Origin: Picosynechococcus sp. PCC 7003
GTDB taxonomy: Bacteria > Cyanobacteriota > Cyanobacteriia > Cyanobacteriales > MRBY01
Length of the DNA stretch: 64,000 nucleotides
Reading direction: 5' to 3'
Assembly: GCF_001693255.1 (NCBI RefSeq)
Contig: NZ_CP016474.1
Span: forward strand, 2,436,661-2,500,660
A model generated the notes under the pieces. That model did no database searches. It saw only the letters and a list, made by a program, of their open reading frames with translations, and was not told where the DNA came from. Below are positions 40,593-50,091 of this stretch, in pieces. The position numbers were made by a program, and so were the translations under genes. How positions within the stretch are numbered: the first letter of the stretch is position 1; each line of letters starts with the position of its first letter.

Positions 40593-41777
40593 ATGACAAG
40601 AATTGAAACTCGTACCGAACCTATGGTGATTAACATGGGGCCTCACCACCCCTCCATGCACGGCGTATTGCGCTTGATCGTCACCCTTGACGGGGAAGAC
40701 GTCGTTGATTGCGAACCCGTCATCGGCTATCTACACCGGGGCATGGAAAAAATTGCCGAAAATCGCACCAATGTCATGTACGTCCCCTATGTGAGTCGTT
40801 GGGACTATGCCGCAGGGATGTTCAATGAAGCGATTACCGTCAATGCCCCCGAAAAGCTTGCTGATATCGAAGTGCCCAAGCGCGCCCAGTATATCCGAGT
40901 GATTATGCTGGAGCTGAACCGCATTGCCAATCACCTCCTTTGGCTTGGCCCTTTCCTCGCTGATGTGGGGGCCCAGACTCCCTTCTTCTACATCTTCCGG
41001 GAACGGGAAATGATCTATGACCTGTGGGAAGCGGCGACAGGAATGCGCCTGATCAATAACAACTACTTCCGCATTGGTGGTGTGGCCGTCGATCTGCCCT
41101 ACGGCTGGAACGATAAATGTTTAGATTTCTGCGACTATTTCGATCCCAAAATTGACGAATACGAAAAACTAATCACCAATAACCCCATTTTCCGCCGCCG
41201 GGTAGAAGGGGTCGGCACGATTACCCGCGATGAAGCGATTAACTGGAGTCTGTCGGGGCCAATGCTCCGGGCCTCTGGAGTGAAGTGGGACCTCCGCAAA
41301 GTTGATCATTATGAGTGCTATGACGATTTCGATTGGGATGTGCAGTGGGAAACCGCTGGCGATTGCTTTGCCCGCTATCTGGTGCGGATTCGGGAAATGC
41401 GCGAGTCGGTGAAAATTATTCGTCAGGCCCTCAAGGGAATGCCCGGTGGCCCCTACGAAAACCTCGAAGCCAAGCGGATGTTAGAAGGGAAAAAGTCTGA
41501 ATGGAACGACTTTGATTACCAATACATCGCGAAGAAAGTTGCGCCTACCTTTAAAATTCCCGATGGCGAACATTATGTCCGTCTCGAAAGCGGCAAGGGA
41601 GAAATCGGCATTTTCATCCAGGGTAATAACAATGTGTTCCCCTGGCGCTGGAAAATTCGTTCGGCGGATTTCAACAACCTGCAAATTCTCCCTCACCTGC
41701 TGAAAGGCGTGAAGGTGGCGGACATTATGGCAATTCTCGGTAGCATTGACGTGATTATGGGTTCGGTTGACCGTTAA
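40593..41777 (+). CDS. ndhH: NAD(P)H-quinone oxidoreductase subunit H (NdhH)
   Basis: A 394-residue peripheral-arm subunit of NDH-1, next to the quinone site. [15 protein letters not shown] near the N-terminus, [10 protein letters not shown], and the C-terminal [18 protein letters not shown] are all family signatures. The start ATG at 40593 is conserved in length. The gene is monocistronic here and followed by a good terminator at 41801. Confidence 0.96.
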   Translation: MTRIETRTEPMVINMGPHHPSMHGVLRLIVTLDGEDVVDCEPVIGYLHRGMEKIAENRTNVMYVPYVSRWDYAAGMFNEAITVNAPEKLADIEVPKRAQYIRVIMLELNRIANHLLWLGPFLADVGAQTPFFYIFREREMIYDLWEAATGMRLINNNYFRIGGVAVDLPYGWNDKCLDFCDYFDPKIDEYEKLITNNPIFRRRVEGVGTITRDEAINWSLSGPMLRASGVKWDLRKVDHYECYDDFDWDVQWETAGDCFARYLVRIREMRESVKIIRQALKGMPGGPYENLEAKRMLEGKKSEWNDFDYQYIAKKVAPTFKIPDGEHYVRLESGKGEIGIFIQGNNNVFPWRWKIRSADFNNLQILPHLLKGVKVADIMAILGSIDVIMGSVDR

Positions 41778-41800
41778 TTGTTTGGAATGAGAAAGGTGAA

Positions 41801-41827
41801 AGAGGGCTGTGGTGGCTCTCTTTTTTT
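41801..41827 (+). terminator. Rho-independent terminator after ndhH
   Basis: AGAGGGC pairs with GCTCTCT (one G-T wobble) around a short loop, followed by seven T. It lies 24 bases past the ndhH stop and before the esterase start. Confidence 0.8.
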
Positions 41828-41870
41828 GTTTGCAGTATTGAGTTCATTGGAAATTTGGAGAATAGAAAAA

Positions 41871-42506
41871 ATGGCGATCGCCCCGTTAGAAAGTTTAGAG
41901 TTTGCCAACTGCCCAGCGGAGACCGCGCAATATTTGGTGGTGATGCTCCATGGCTGGGGGGCCAACTACCACGACCTAAAGCCCTTGGCCCGGATGCTGG
42001 ATTTGCCCCACTGCCGCTTTCTTTTCCCCAATGCGCCTTTCCCCCATTACCAAAGTCCCCAGGGACGGGCTTGGTATGCCCTGGAACGGGAAGATTTTCA
42101 AGGTTTACCAGAAGCGCGCGATCGCCTTTTTCGGTGGTTACAAACCTTGCCAGAAAGTACGGATATTCCTCCGGAACGGACGGCGATGATTGGCTTTTCT
42201 CAGGGAGGTGCCATGACCCTCGATGTCGGTTTACAGTTTAATTTTGCGGCCCTTTGTAGTTGTAGTGGTTATCTCCATTACGAACCCCAAAGACGGCCGG
42301 GGAATTTTTCGCCAACGCTACTGATCCATGGCACCCAAGATCCCGTTGTGCCGATCCAAGCAGCCCACCAAGCCAAAACCCAACTGGGTCAAGTGGGCGT
42401 CCCCCTCGATTATTTTGAATTTTCCGGGGGCCACGAAATTCCGGCGATCGCCTTGGCCCAAATATCACAGTTTCTCAACCAGCATTTGTTTCAAAAAGAA
42501 ACCTAA
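41871..42506 (+). CDS. Phospholipase/carboxylesterase-type alpha/beta hydrolase
   Basis: A 211-residue serine hydrolase of the acyl-protein-thioesterase/carboxylesterase family. The strand VVMLHGWGANYHD forms the oxyanion side; the nucleophile is in GFSQGGAM, the acid in GTQDPVV and the histidine in GGHEIP. No signal peptide, so cytosolic. ATG at 41871 is chosen: GGAG lies 12 bases upstream and the coding start falls after the ndhH terminator. Its stop overlaps the convergent EamA gene stop by 4 bases (CTAA). Confidence 0.88.
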   Translation: MAIAPLESLEFANCPAETAQYLVVMLHGWGANYHDLKPLARMLDLPHCRFLFPNAPFPHYQSPQGRAWYALEREDFQGLPEARDRLFRWLQTLPESTDIPPERTAMIGFSQGGAMTLDVGLQFNFAALCSCSGYLHYEPQRRPGNFSPTLLIHGTQDPVVPIQAAHQAKTQLGQVGVPLDYFEFSGGHEIPAIALAQISQFLNQHLFQKET

Positions 42507-43522
42507 TTTTGTTTGCCACTTTCGACGGGAATTTTACTGTCCTGGGGCGCACTTACCTCTGCGACAGCTTCGGCTTGGGAAAACCAGGCCGCAATTTTTT
42601 CCCGTTGGTTAATTAAATAAATGCTCACCAAGGTCAAACCTACACCGACCCATTGCAGGGGGCTTAATTTTTCGTTGAGGAGAACATTGCCGAAAATTAA
42701 GGCGAAAACAGGGGTAAGAAAGGTCAGAGCACTAAGGCTTGTCAAATTGCCCTCGGAGGCAAGGTAGAAAAATAAACCATAGGCGATCGCACTCCCAAAA
42801 ATCGTCGCATAGGCGAGAGACCACCAGCCTGAGGTGTTAATAAATTGCCATTGCAACGTTTCCAATTGATCCGAAGCGATAAAGAGGGGGATGCCGCCGA
42901 GAACCATGTGCCAGCCCGTTGCCATCACCGGATCCGCGTGACGACTGACATAGCGAATTAAAATCGTGCCCACCGCCATCGATAGGGAAGCCCCCAGCAT
43001 TAACACCTCACCACTAACGCCGAGGTTTTCCCACTGAAAAAAAGAAAAATCTCCCTGCAGCAGCGCCAAAATCCAAGCATCGGGGATCCCAATTAAGCTA
43101 ATCCCTAAAATCCCGAAACCGAGACCCAACCAACCCCAGAGCCCGATCACTTCCCCAAATAACCAACTCGATAAAAGGGCCACAGCAAGGGGTTGCGAGT
43201 CAATCATCACGGAACCTAACCCCGCCCCCGTTTTTACCAAACCCTCTGCCAAAAAGCCCTGGAACATGAGGCCATCGACCAGGGCAAAGAGACCAATCCA
43301 GAGCCAACCTTGCCAGGAAATGTGGCGATCGCGTCCCGACAGGAGTCCAAACAGTAGCACCAATAACCCCGCTGGTAGTAAACGCAAACCGCCTAGAAAT
43401 AGGGGGGTCGTTTGGGGAATCACGCCCTTCATGGCCACCATGGCTGTACCCCACAGAAAAAAGGGCGCAATCAGTACCAAGGGAAATTGATTAAAGTTCG
43501 ACTTCGAGAGATTGAGGGCCAT
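42503..43522 (-). CDS. EamA/DMT-family transporter
   Basis: A 339-residue membrane protein with ten predicted helices in two EamA repeats; the patterns LIAPFFLWGTAMVAMKG and PVFALIFGNVLLNEKLSPLQW are typical. The family exports amino acids, metabolites or is of unknown substrate. The last 30 residues are polar. ATG at 43522 is preferred to an in-frame GTG nine codons upstream. Convergent 4-base overlap with the esterase. Confidence 0.87.
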   Translation of the reverse strand: MALNLSKSNFNQFPLVLIAPFFLWGTAMVAMKGVIPQTTPLFLGGLRLLPAGLLVLLFGLLSGRDRHISWQGWLWIGLFALVDGLMFQGFLAEGLVKTGAGLGSVMIDSQPLAVALLSSWLFGEVIGLWGWLGLGFGILGISLIGIPDAWILALLQGDFSFFQWENLGVSGEVLMLGASLSMAVGTILIRYVSRHADPVMATGWHMVLGGIPLFIASDQLETLQWQFINTSGWWSLAYATIFGSAIAYGLFFYLASEGNLTSLSALTFLTPVFALIFGNVLLNEKLSPLQWVGVGLTLVSIYLINQREKIAAWFSQAEAVAEVSAPQDSKIPVESGKQN

Positions 43523-43764
43523 AAATTTAGGGCAACGATAAGGACTCACTGTAATGTGTAGTAATGTTAAGCATAGGGGAAATTTATAATTTTTGTTGTT
43601 CTTTCCCGTACAGTCCCCCCGCCGCTGGCCCCAAAAACTTGCCCATTTCCGCCCCGAAAAACACGGTAAGACCCAGAGGATCAGTTAGCATAGGGGATTA
43701 GTGCCCTCAAAGTCTAACCTGCGGGGCCTGCTAACATTTCGTTATTTATTTTTGACAAATCCCT

Positions 43765-44583
43765 ATGGTGTGGCCGTTTCCTCCGAAAACCCGTAAACAA
43801 GTTGCGCGTATTGAAATCACCGGGGCGATCGCCGCTGATACCCGAAAACGAGTCCTTAAAGCCCTCGAAGAAGTCGAAGAAAAAAAATATCCGGCCCTGC
43901 TGTTGCGGATCGATTCCCCTGGGGGCACCGTGGGCGACTCCCAAGAAATTTATTACGCCCTGAAAAAACTTCAAGAAAAAACCAAAATCGTCGCCAGCTT
44001 TGGGAATATTTCGGCGTCTGGGGGCGTTTACATTGGCATGGGGGCGCAACACATCGTTGCAAATCCGGGGACAATCACAGGCAGTATTGGCGTCATTTTG
44101 CGGGGCAATAACCTAGAGCGGCTCCTCGAAAAAGTGGGTGTCTCTTTTAAGGTGATTAAATCTGGCCCCTACAAAGATATTTTGTCCTTTGATCGGGAGT
44201 TAACCGAGGCGGAAGAAAATATTCTCCAGGAAATGATCGACATCAGCTATGGCCAGTTTATAAACACCGTCGCCGAAGCCCGCAGTCTAGATGTAGAAAC
44301 GGTGAAAACCTTTGCCGATGGCCGCATTTTTACTGGAGAGCAGGCCAAGGAGCTGGGGGTCGTTGATCGCCTCGGCACCGAGGAAGATGCCCGCATTTGG
44401 GCCGCAAAATTAGCAGGCTTGGATCCAGACAAAGCAGAATGCCGCACCATCGAAGAACCCAAACCCCTGATTACTCGCCTTTTGAGCCGCAATCAATTGA
44501 GTTCACCCGTGGGGAACGCCCTTAATTGGGTAGAATTTGAACTGGCAACGGCGGGACAACCCCTGTGGCTCTATCGACCCTAA
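43765..44583 (+). CDS. sppA: Signal peptide peptidase SppA (short form)
   Basis: A 272-residue serine protease of the S49 family, which degrades cleaved signal peptides at the membrane. The catalytic Ser is in SASGGVYIG, and the Lys-bearing KSGPYKDI fits the dyad; LLRIDSPGGTVGDSQEI is the oxyanion strand. It is the short single-domain form, with no obvious signal or anchor segment at the N-terminus. It lies 40 bases before the chorismate mutase gene, on the same strand. Confidence 0.9.
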   Translation: MVWPFPPKTRKQVARIEITGAIAADTRKRVLKALEEVEEKKYPALLLRIDSPGGTVGDSQEIYYALKKLQEKTKIVASFGNISASGGVYIGMGAQHIVANPGTITGSIGVILRGNNLERLLEKVGVSFKVIKSGPYKDILSFDRELTEAEENILQEMIDISYGQFINTVAEARSLDVETVKTFADGRIFTGEQAKELGVVDRLGTEEDARIWAAKLAGLDPDKAECRTIEEPKPLITRLLSRNQLSSPVGNALNWVEFELATAGQPLWLYRP

Positions 44584-44623
44584 TTTCGAAAAAATTTTGA
44601 TGCTTGAGGCGGAGGAAACCAAC

Positions 44624-45013
44624 GTGGACTGGAAGGTGCGGGCTATTCGAGGTGCAATTACAGCAACGGCCAATACCAAGGAGGCGATCGCCGATGCGGT
44701 GCGGGAACTACTCGATGACATTGAAGTCCGCAACCAACTAGACCCCGAAGAAATTATCAGTGTGGTGTTTACGGCTACCGCTGATTTGGACGCAATTTTT
44801 CCGGCGGCGATCGCCCGGCAACGACCCAACTGGGATAATGTCCCCCTCTTGGATGTGCAGCAGATGGCCGTCCAAGGGAGCCTAGAGCGTTGTATCCGTG
44901 TTTTAATTCACCTCAATACCCCCAAACCCCAGGCCGAAATTTACCACTCCTACCTACGCTACGCCCAAAACCTCCGCCCCGATTGGCACCTCGCCCAAAT
45001 TGCGAGCCGTTAA
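44624..45013 (+). CDS. aroH: Chorismate mutase (AroH type)
   Basis: A 129-residue monofunctional mutase that converts chorismate to prephenate for Phe and Tyr synthesis. VRAIRGAITATANTKEAI near the start, SVVFTATADLDAIFPA and the Arg of SLERCIRVL fit the Bacillus-type trimeric enzyme. I chose GTG at 44624 because GGAGG at 44611-44615 is well placed and the length then equals the family's; an upstream ATG at 44600 would add eight residues and has no ribosome-binding site. Confidence 0.9.
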   Translation: MDWKVRAIRGAITATANTKEAIADAVRELLDDIEVRNQLDPEEIISVVFTATADLDAIFPAAIARQRPNWDNVPLLDVQQMAVQGSLERCIRVLIHLNTPKPQAEIYHSYLRYAQNLRPDWHLAQIASR

Positions 45014-45090
45014 GGCTGAACTGTACTTGGAAAAACAGTCCAGTACAATGAAGAAGCAATGAAGCTGTTTCTCTGAAGAAACCTCCGTCC

Positions 45091-45651
45091 ATGGTTGCCA
45101 CCTCGACAAACCGTTATAGCTTTGAAGCGTATTGCCAATATGATGACGGCACCGATACCCGCTATGAACTTGAGGATGGCGATTTAGTTGCGATGACGCC
45201 CCCCACCTTTCGCCATATTTTACTTGCGGAAAAACTCAGCGATCGCCTGAAACAAGAAATCGCGCGCTTAAACCTGCCTCTATATTGCCTCCGGGAAACC
45301 GGGTTGCGGGTCGGTTACGCAAAATCAAGGATTGCCGATTTGATGGTGGTTGATCAACAAAAGGTTGCCGCTGCAATGGATCAAGCGGGTATCTATCAAG
45401 CGACCCCCAACTTGGTTGTGGAAATTGTCAGTCCAGAGTCGGTAACTCGAGATTACCGTTATAAACGTTCTGAATATGCGGCGATCGCCATTCCAGAATA
45501 TTGGCTCATTGATCCCAGCGCCAAAAAAATTACGATTCTGACTTTCAATGAAGGTCTATACGATGAACGTGTTTTCACTAGCGAAGAGAAGATTATTTCA
45601 CAACAGTTTCCTGAACTGACCCTGACCCCATACGATCTTTTCAATCTCTAA
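45091..45651 (+). CDS. Uma2-family (DUF820) putative endonuclease
   Basis: A 186-residue PD-(D/E)xK-fold protein of the family greatly expanded in cyanobacteria. Conserved stretches are YELEDGDLVAMTPP, the acidic RIADLMVV, NLVVEIVSPES (Glu) and YRYKRSEYA with lysine, ending in IPEYWLID. Cellular role unsettled; often called restriction-endonuclease-like. It stands alone between aroH and gatB. Confidence 0.85.
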   Translation: MVATSTNRYSFEAYCQYDDGTDTRYELEDGDLVAMTPPTFRHILLAEKLSDRLKQEIARLNLPLYCLRETGLRVGYAKSRIADLMVVDQQKVAAAMDQAGIYQATPNLVVEIVSPESVTRDYRYKRSEYAAIAIPEYWLIDPSAKKITILTFNEGLYDERVFTSEEKIISQQFPELTLTPYDLFNL

Positions 45652-45768
45652 GCTTTAATGACAACGCTTTTTTCTCTGTCAAGACCCTAGCCGAGTACAG
45701 TAACGCTCCCTGCCAAGGATAGAATAGAGGCTATCGATTTTTGTACGTTTCCTAAAATAAAAAGTCCT

Positions 45769-47259
45769 ATGGCAGTTGCAGCACCCCGCAAAACCGAGTA
45801 TGAAGCGATTATTGGACTAGAAACCCATTGTCAACTCAATACCGCCAGCAAAATTTTTTGTCATTGTTCCACTAAGTTTGACAGCGACCCCAACAGCAAC
45901 GTTTGTCCCGTCTGCCTAGGCTATCCTGGAGTTTTGCCCGTTCTTAACGAAAAAGTGCTTGAATCGGCGGTAAAAATGGGCCTGGCCCTCAAGGCAAAAA
46001 TCAGCCCCTACAGCAAATTTGACCGGAAACAATATTTTTATCCTGATCTGCCGAAAAATTACCAAATCTCTCAATTTGATCTCCCCATTGTTGAACAGGG
46101 TCACCTAGAGATTGAGATCGCCGACAAACCCAGTGACCCTCCAGTCAAGAAAACCATCGGTGTGACTCGCCTCCACATGGAAGAAGACGCCGGAAAATTA
46201 GTCCATGCCGGGAGCGATCGCCTCGCGGGTTCGACCTACTCCAAAGTAGATTTCAATCGTACTGGGATTCCCCTCTTAGAAATTGTCTCAGAACCGGATA
46301 TCCGTTCTGGCAAAGAAGCCGCTGAATATGCCCAGGAACTACGCCGCCTCGTCCGCTATCTTGGCGTCGGTGATGGCAACATGCAGGAAGGGTCTCTCCG
46401 CTGTGATGTGAATATTTCCATTCGTCCCGTCGGCCAGGAAGAATTTGGCACTAAGGTCGAAATCAAAAACATGAACTCCTTCAGCGCGATCCAAAAGGCG
46501 ATTGACTACGAAATCGAGCGACAAATCAAAGCTGTTGAAGCCGGCGAACCCATATACCAAGAAACGCGCCTCTGGGATGAAAGCAGTCAACGCACCTTCA
46601 GCATGCGTAAAAAAGAAGGCTCTAGCGATTACCGTTATTTCCCGGAACCGGATTTGCCCCCCATCGAAGTGACCCCAGCGCAACTGGAAAAATGGGCCGC
46701 CGAACTTCCCGAAACCCCCGCCCAAAAACGAGAGCGTTATGAAACTGAGTATGGTTTATCTTCCTATGACACGAGGGTTTTAACCGATGATCGTGACGTG
46801 GCGGAATACTTTGAAGCGGCAGTGGCGGCTGGGGCAGATCCCAAACAAGTGACGAACTGGGTTACCCAAGACATCGCGGCTCACCTCAATAAAAATGTCG
46901 GTCTAACGATTGTCGAGCTTCCCCTAAAAGCAACGCAACTAGCCGAACTCGTCAATTTAATTAATGACGGTACCATTAGTGGCAAAATTGCCAAGGAAAT
47001 TCTCCCGGAACTTCTGGAGCAAGGCGGTTCGCCCAAGGCAATTGTGGAAAGCCGGGGTCTGACTCAGATTTCTGACACCAGTGCCCTCGAAGCAATGATT
47101 GATGAAGTGCTGGCTGCTAATCCGGAGAAGGTGGAGCAATTCCGCGCCGGGAAAACGAAGCTACAGGGCTTTTTTGTGGGGCAACTGATGAAGAAAACCA
47201 GCGGTCGCGCTGATCCGAAACTACTCAACCAAATCCTGGCGCAGAAACTGCGTGGCTAG
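45769..47259 (+). CDS. gatB: Asp/Glu-tRNA amidotransferase subunit B
   Basis: A 496-residue subunit of the GatCAB enzyme that amidates Glu-tRNA(Gln) (and Asp-tRNA(Asn)). The start motif [11 protein letters not shown], the zinc cysteines of FCHCSTKF and CPVCLGYPG, and [11 protein letters not shown] are present; the C-terminal YqeY-like tail ([20 protein letters not shown]) is complete. gatA and gatC are elsewhere. A strong terminator lies 80 bases past the stop. Confidence 0.96.
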   Translation: MAVAAPRKTEYEAIIGLETHCQLNTASKIFCHCSTKFDSDPNSNVCPVCLGYPGVLPVLNEKVLESAVKMGLALKAKISPYSKFDRKQYFYPDLPKNYQISQFDLPIVEQGHLEIEIADKPSDPPVKKTIGVTRLHMEEDAGKLVHAGSDRLAGSTYSKVDFNRTGIPLLEIVSEPDIRSGKEAAEYAQELRRLVRYLGVGDGNMQEGSLRCDVNISIRPVGQEEFGTKVEIKNMNSFSAIQKAIDYEIERQIKAVEAGEPIYQETRLWDESSQRTFSMRKKEGSSDYRYFPEPDLPPIEVTPAQLEKWAAELPETPAQKRERYETEYGLSSYDTRVLTDDRDVAEYFEAAVAAGADPKQVTNWVTQDIAAHLNKNVGLTIVELPLKATQLAELVNLINDGTISGKIAKEILPELLEQGGSPKAIVESRGLTQISDTSALEAMIDEVLAANPEKVEQFRAGKTKLQGFFVGQLMKKTSGRADPKLLNQILAQKLRG

Positions 47260-47338
47260 GAATTTTCTTGGGGTGAGGGGATTGTCCCCCCAGGTGGACT
47301 GGGCTATATTAAAAGTAGTAGATGCACCCTGATGATTG

Positions 47339-47368
47339 GGGGAGTCACAAGGTGGCTCTCCTTTTTTT
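47339..47368 (+). terminator. Rho-independent terminator after gatB
   Basis: GGGGAGTCAC pairs over ten bases with GTGGCTCTCC (two G-T wobbles) around the loop AAG, followed by seven T. Confidence 0.85.
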
Positions 47369-47391
47369 CGTGGGTTAGAAAAAATTGCTCT

Positions 47392-47709
47392 TTAGGCGAT
47401 GCCAGCCTCGCTCAGGTATCGCTGCATCTTTTCTAGGGAAAGGTTTTGTTCGAGAAAAATAGGCTGGTTTGGATTGTAGGGACTTTGGAGACGATCAATC
47501 CTGAGAATTGGCATCTCTGCTAGAACTGGGTTATCGGGATTAAAGTCTGTCGGCTGCATTAGAGAACTGGAAAAGCCTTTAAAGATGATAATTTGGTCTT
47601 CTATTTCCCCGTGGCCGAGGTGCAGTAATAAAACTTCATGGGCATACTTACGGGTATAGGCTTCTAATTGTTTGGCTAAATGGGAAAAATCTGTACTGTG
47701 GTGTGTCAT
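47392..47709 (-). CDS. Conserved-looking small protein of unknown function (DUF7734-like)
   Basis: A 105-residue soluble protein with YAHEVLLLHLGHGEIEDQIIIFKGFSSSLMQPT and RIDRLQSPYNPNQPIFLEQNL, split here as key pieces IIIFKGFSSSLMQPT and LQSPYNPNQP. This pattern recalls a family seen in cyanobacteria and plastid-bearing plants (DUF7734), function unknown. ATG at 47709; convergent with gatB. Confidence 0.62.
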   Translation of the reverse strand: MTHHSTDFSHLAKQLEAYTRKYAHEVLLLHLGHGEIEDQIIIFKGFSSSLMQPTDFNPDNPVLAEMPILRIDRLQSPYNPNQPIFLEQNLSLEKMQRYLSEAGIA

Positions 47710-47829
47710 GGTGATGATACAGACGGAATAAATGGCTTAGTATTGAGTATTAGTGTAGACAATCACTGCGGTTTATTTGTCAACTAATATTGCAGTGGTG
47801 TTTCTATTTTGCAGCTTAAGGGTTATGCG

Positions 47830-49023
47830 ATGACAAAGGCCAATTTACCCCCTGAAATTCCGATTCGCAATTTTGATGCCGCGAAACAGACAACCCTTTT
47901 TCAGACCCTTAAAATGCCGCAGTTTACGGGTCGCTTGATCTTGACGGATCCGCGATCGCATCAGTGGTCTTTTTTCTTGTATTTTGGTCGCCTGGTCTAT
48001 GCGTCGGGGGGAACCCACTCGGTAAGGCGCTGGCGGCGTCATTTGACGGCTCAAATGCCTCATATTGCGGCCAATACGCAACTGTTGCAACAGAGTTTAT
48101 CGGCTATTACATCCCATACAATTAAACTGCACTGGGAATATGATTTGATTCAAACTTGGCATTCGCAACAACGCATTACGCGGGATCAAATTCGCCGCAT
48201 GATTGAGGCGATCGCCACCGAGATTTTTTTCGAAATGAGCCAGAGCACCCAAATCACCTACCATTTCGACCCCGTCACAGAACAACAGGAAGATCCGCTC
48301 ATTTTAATTGACCCCGCCCAAAGTATTTTGCGATCTTGGCGGCTCTTTGAGCAGTGGAATAATCTAGAGATTGCTCACCTCTCGCCCCAAGTAGCCCCGG
48401 TCATCGTCAAACCCGATCTATTAAAAGCGCGTTCTTCTGAGACCAATTACCAGTTACTGACGAGTTTGATCACGGGACGGCGAACTTTTTGGGATTTATC
48501 GATCCGTCTGAAACAGGAGGTTGCCCAGGTCGCCCGACTCCTGATGCCCTACATGAAACTAGGATTTATTGATGTGAAAATGTTAGAGGATCTGGCGTCA
48601 CCACTGACGAATGCTCCCCCACAACCGACGGCTGCCGCACCCGTGATTGTTGAAAATAAGCCGCTCATCGCCTATCTAAGCCTAGACCCCAAACAACATC
48701 AAGACTTCAGTCAAATCCTTAAGCAACAACGTTATCGTTATTTGGCGATCGCCGATCTCACGAAGGCACTGCCCAATTTATTAACAGAAAAACCAAACCT
48801 CATTCTTTTAGATCTAGAGCTTGATGGCAATACAGACGGCCTTGAATTTTGTACCCAACTGAAAAAGTTATCACTGTTTCGTCAAACACCAGTCTTGATC
48901 ATGACCGATAACAACCGTCTTTTTGATCGCGTTAAAGGACGCCTAACTGGAGTCACAGATTTTATTTCAAAAACGAGTACACCAGACGAATTACTCAAAG
49001 CACTACAAAAATATCTTCGTTAG
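47830..49023 (+). CDS. PATAN/DUF4388 response regulator with C-terminal receiver domain
   Basis: A 397-residue protein. The N-terminal region (PQFTGRLILTD, then FFLYFGRLVYASGG) is the PatA N-terminal/DUF4388 type found in cyanobacterial regulators of phototaxis, motility or heterocyst pattern. The middle 150 residues include IKLHWEYDLIQTWHSQQ. The last 125 residues form a receiver: phospho-acceptor Asp in LILLDLELDG, Thr/Ser in VLIMTDN and Lys in DFISKTST; only one Asp is seen at the first acidic site (LSLDP). There is no DNA-binding domain, so it should act by protein contact. ATG at 47830 is preferred to the upstream TTG. No kinase is adjacent. Confidence 0.8.
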   Translation: MTKANLPPEIPIRNFDAAKQTTLFQTLKMPQFTGRLILTDPRSHQWSFFLYFGRLVYASGGTHSVRRWRRHLTAQMPHIAANTQLLQQSLSAITSHTIKLHWEYDLIQTWHSQQRITRDQIRRMIEAIATEIFFEMSQSTQITYHFDPVTEQQEDPLILIDPAQSILRSWRLFEQWNNLEIAHLSPQVAPVIVKPDLLKARSSETNYQLLTSLITGRRTFWDLSIRLKQEVAQVARLLMPYMKLGFIDVKMLEDLASPLTNAPPQPTAAAPVIVENKPLIAYLSLDPKQHQDFSQILKQQRYRYLAIADLTKALPNLLTEKPNLILLDLELDGNTDGLEFCTQLKKLSLFRQTPVLIMTDNNRLFDRVKGRLTGVTDFISKTSTPDELLKALQKYLR

Positions 49024-49097
49024 AGGAAGTAAATGAATTTCTTAATTTCCCCCAAATCTCCTCACTAAAGTTCCGGCAAAATAGTGGATTGTGATCT

Positions 49098-49121
49098 AAA
49101 AAATCTCCCCCAGACCGGGGG
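49098..49121 (-). terminator. Terminator downstream of the sulfotransferase-like gene
   Basis: On the minus strand CCCCC-GGTCT-GGGGG is followed by AGATTTTTT, about 60 bases past the stop at 49183. An adjoining GGCCGGGGGGC could extend or compete with the stem. Confidence 0.65.
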
Positions 49122-49182
49122 CCGGGGGGCTTTATGAATCAGCTATTAGGTTATTTATAGCAGAAGATTATAAAAAATTGAG

Positions 49183-49893
49183 TTAACCAAGCTTCGGATA
49201 ATAATAATGCAACACTGAATCATCTATCCGCTCATTAATCATACTAGCAATGTCATCAGTGATGGGTTCAAGGGGTTTTTGAGGGGCACTAGAATTACTG
49301 GCATCCACTGGGAATTGGAGCCAATGTTGATAAATAAGCTTGTCAATTGTGCGATTTGTTAAGGTCAAATTCCAGCCAACACCACCATGCATATATTGGT
49401 TAAAGATTTCCGGTTTTTCTGGCCGAGGTAACCACTGATATAAATCTTGGAGAACAGCTAATTGATCTTTTTTAAAATCTTCGTATCGAATAACTTTTAC
49501 ATAGGGCACCAGATCGATAAACTTTCGGTAGCTAGCATATTTTTGATTCCACATATCTAAAATACTTGCGTAGTCTTCAATGGGATAGTCTAAGAATCGC
49601 TTGAAGCTATACCGGTGAATGACTGCATCAGAATCACAGTATGGCCAACGGTGCATTGCCGCCGCCCACTCATAGGGATGGCGTACCGTAATAATAAATA
49701 ATGTACGCGCAACTAAGGGCTTATTTTGTAGTTCCTCTGCATTAGGGGCTTTTCGATGTTTCCAGCCAAGGAAATCGTAGTAAGGATAATCTAAATCAAA
49801 GTTTTGTATCAGTAATCTTGCAATCGCATTGGTCGCCGTGTGACGTTCCCCAAAAATTTTAAATTGAATAATTTGATTTTGATATTTATTCAT
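49183..49893 (-). CDS. Sulfotransferase-like protein
   Basis: A 236-residue protein with FKIFGERHTATNAIARLL at the N-terminus, which resembles the 5'-phosphosulfate-binding P-loop-like motif of PAPS-dependent sulfotransferases, and FIITVRHPYEWAAAMHRW, resembling the 3'-phosphate-binding motif. VKVIRYEDFKKDQLAVLQDL is also typical of the fold. It may sulfate a surface glycan or protein. It is downstream of the repeat adhesin on the same strand but separated from it by a strong terminator, so it should have its own promoter in the 200-base gap. Low GC and absence of HIP1 suggest transfer. Confidence 0.65.
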   Translation of the reverse strand: MNKYQNQIIQFKIFGERHTATNAIARLLIQNFDLDYPYYDFLGWKHRKAPNAEELQNKPLVARTLFIITVRHPYEWAAAMHRWPYCDSDAVIHRYSFKRFLDYPIEDYASILDMWNQKYASYRKFIDLVPYVKVIRYEDFKKDQLAVLQDLYQWLPRPEKPEIFNQYMHGGVGWNLTLTNRTIDKLIYQHWLQFPVDASNSSAPQKPLEPITDDIASMINERIDDSVLHYYYPKLG

Positions 49894-49999
49894 TATATTG
49901 GTTGGTACTAATAAGAGCTTTGTTTAGTGGATATACCAAACTACTTTGGCACAATAACGGTCTATGCTTGGTATCAGTATCGATAAGTTATTACTTTAC

Positions 50000-50043
50000 A
50001 AAAAATAAACCCCATACCTAAAGACATAAAGTACGAGGTTTAT
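50000..50043 (-). terminator. Rho-independent terminator of the adhesin gene
   Basis: On the minus strand ATAAACCTCGTAC pairs over 13 bases with GTATGGGGTTTAT (two G-T wobbles) around a 13-base loop, followed by TTTTTTG. It begins 49 bases past the stop at 50092. Confidence 0.85.
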
Positions 50044-50091
50044 CTTGCTTAAAGTAGAGAAAAAACTCTACTAAATCAACAGGATGTGATC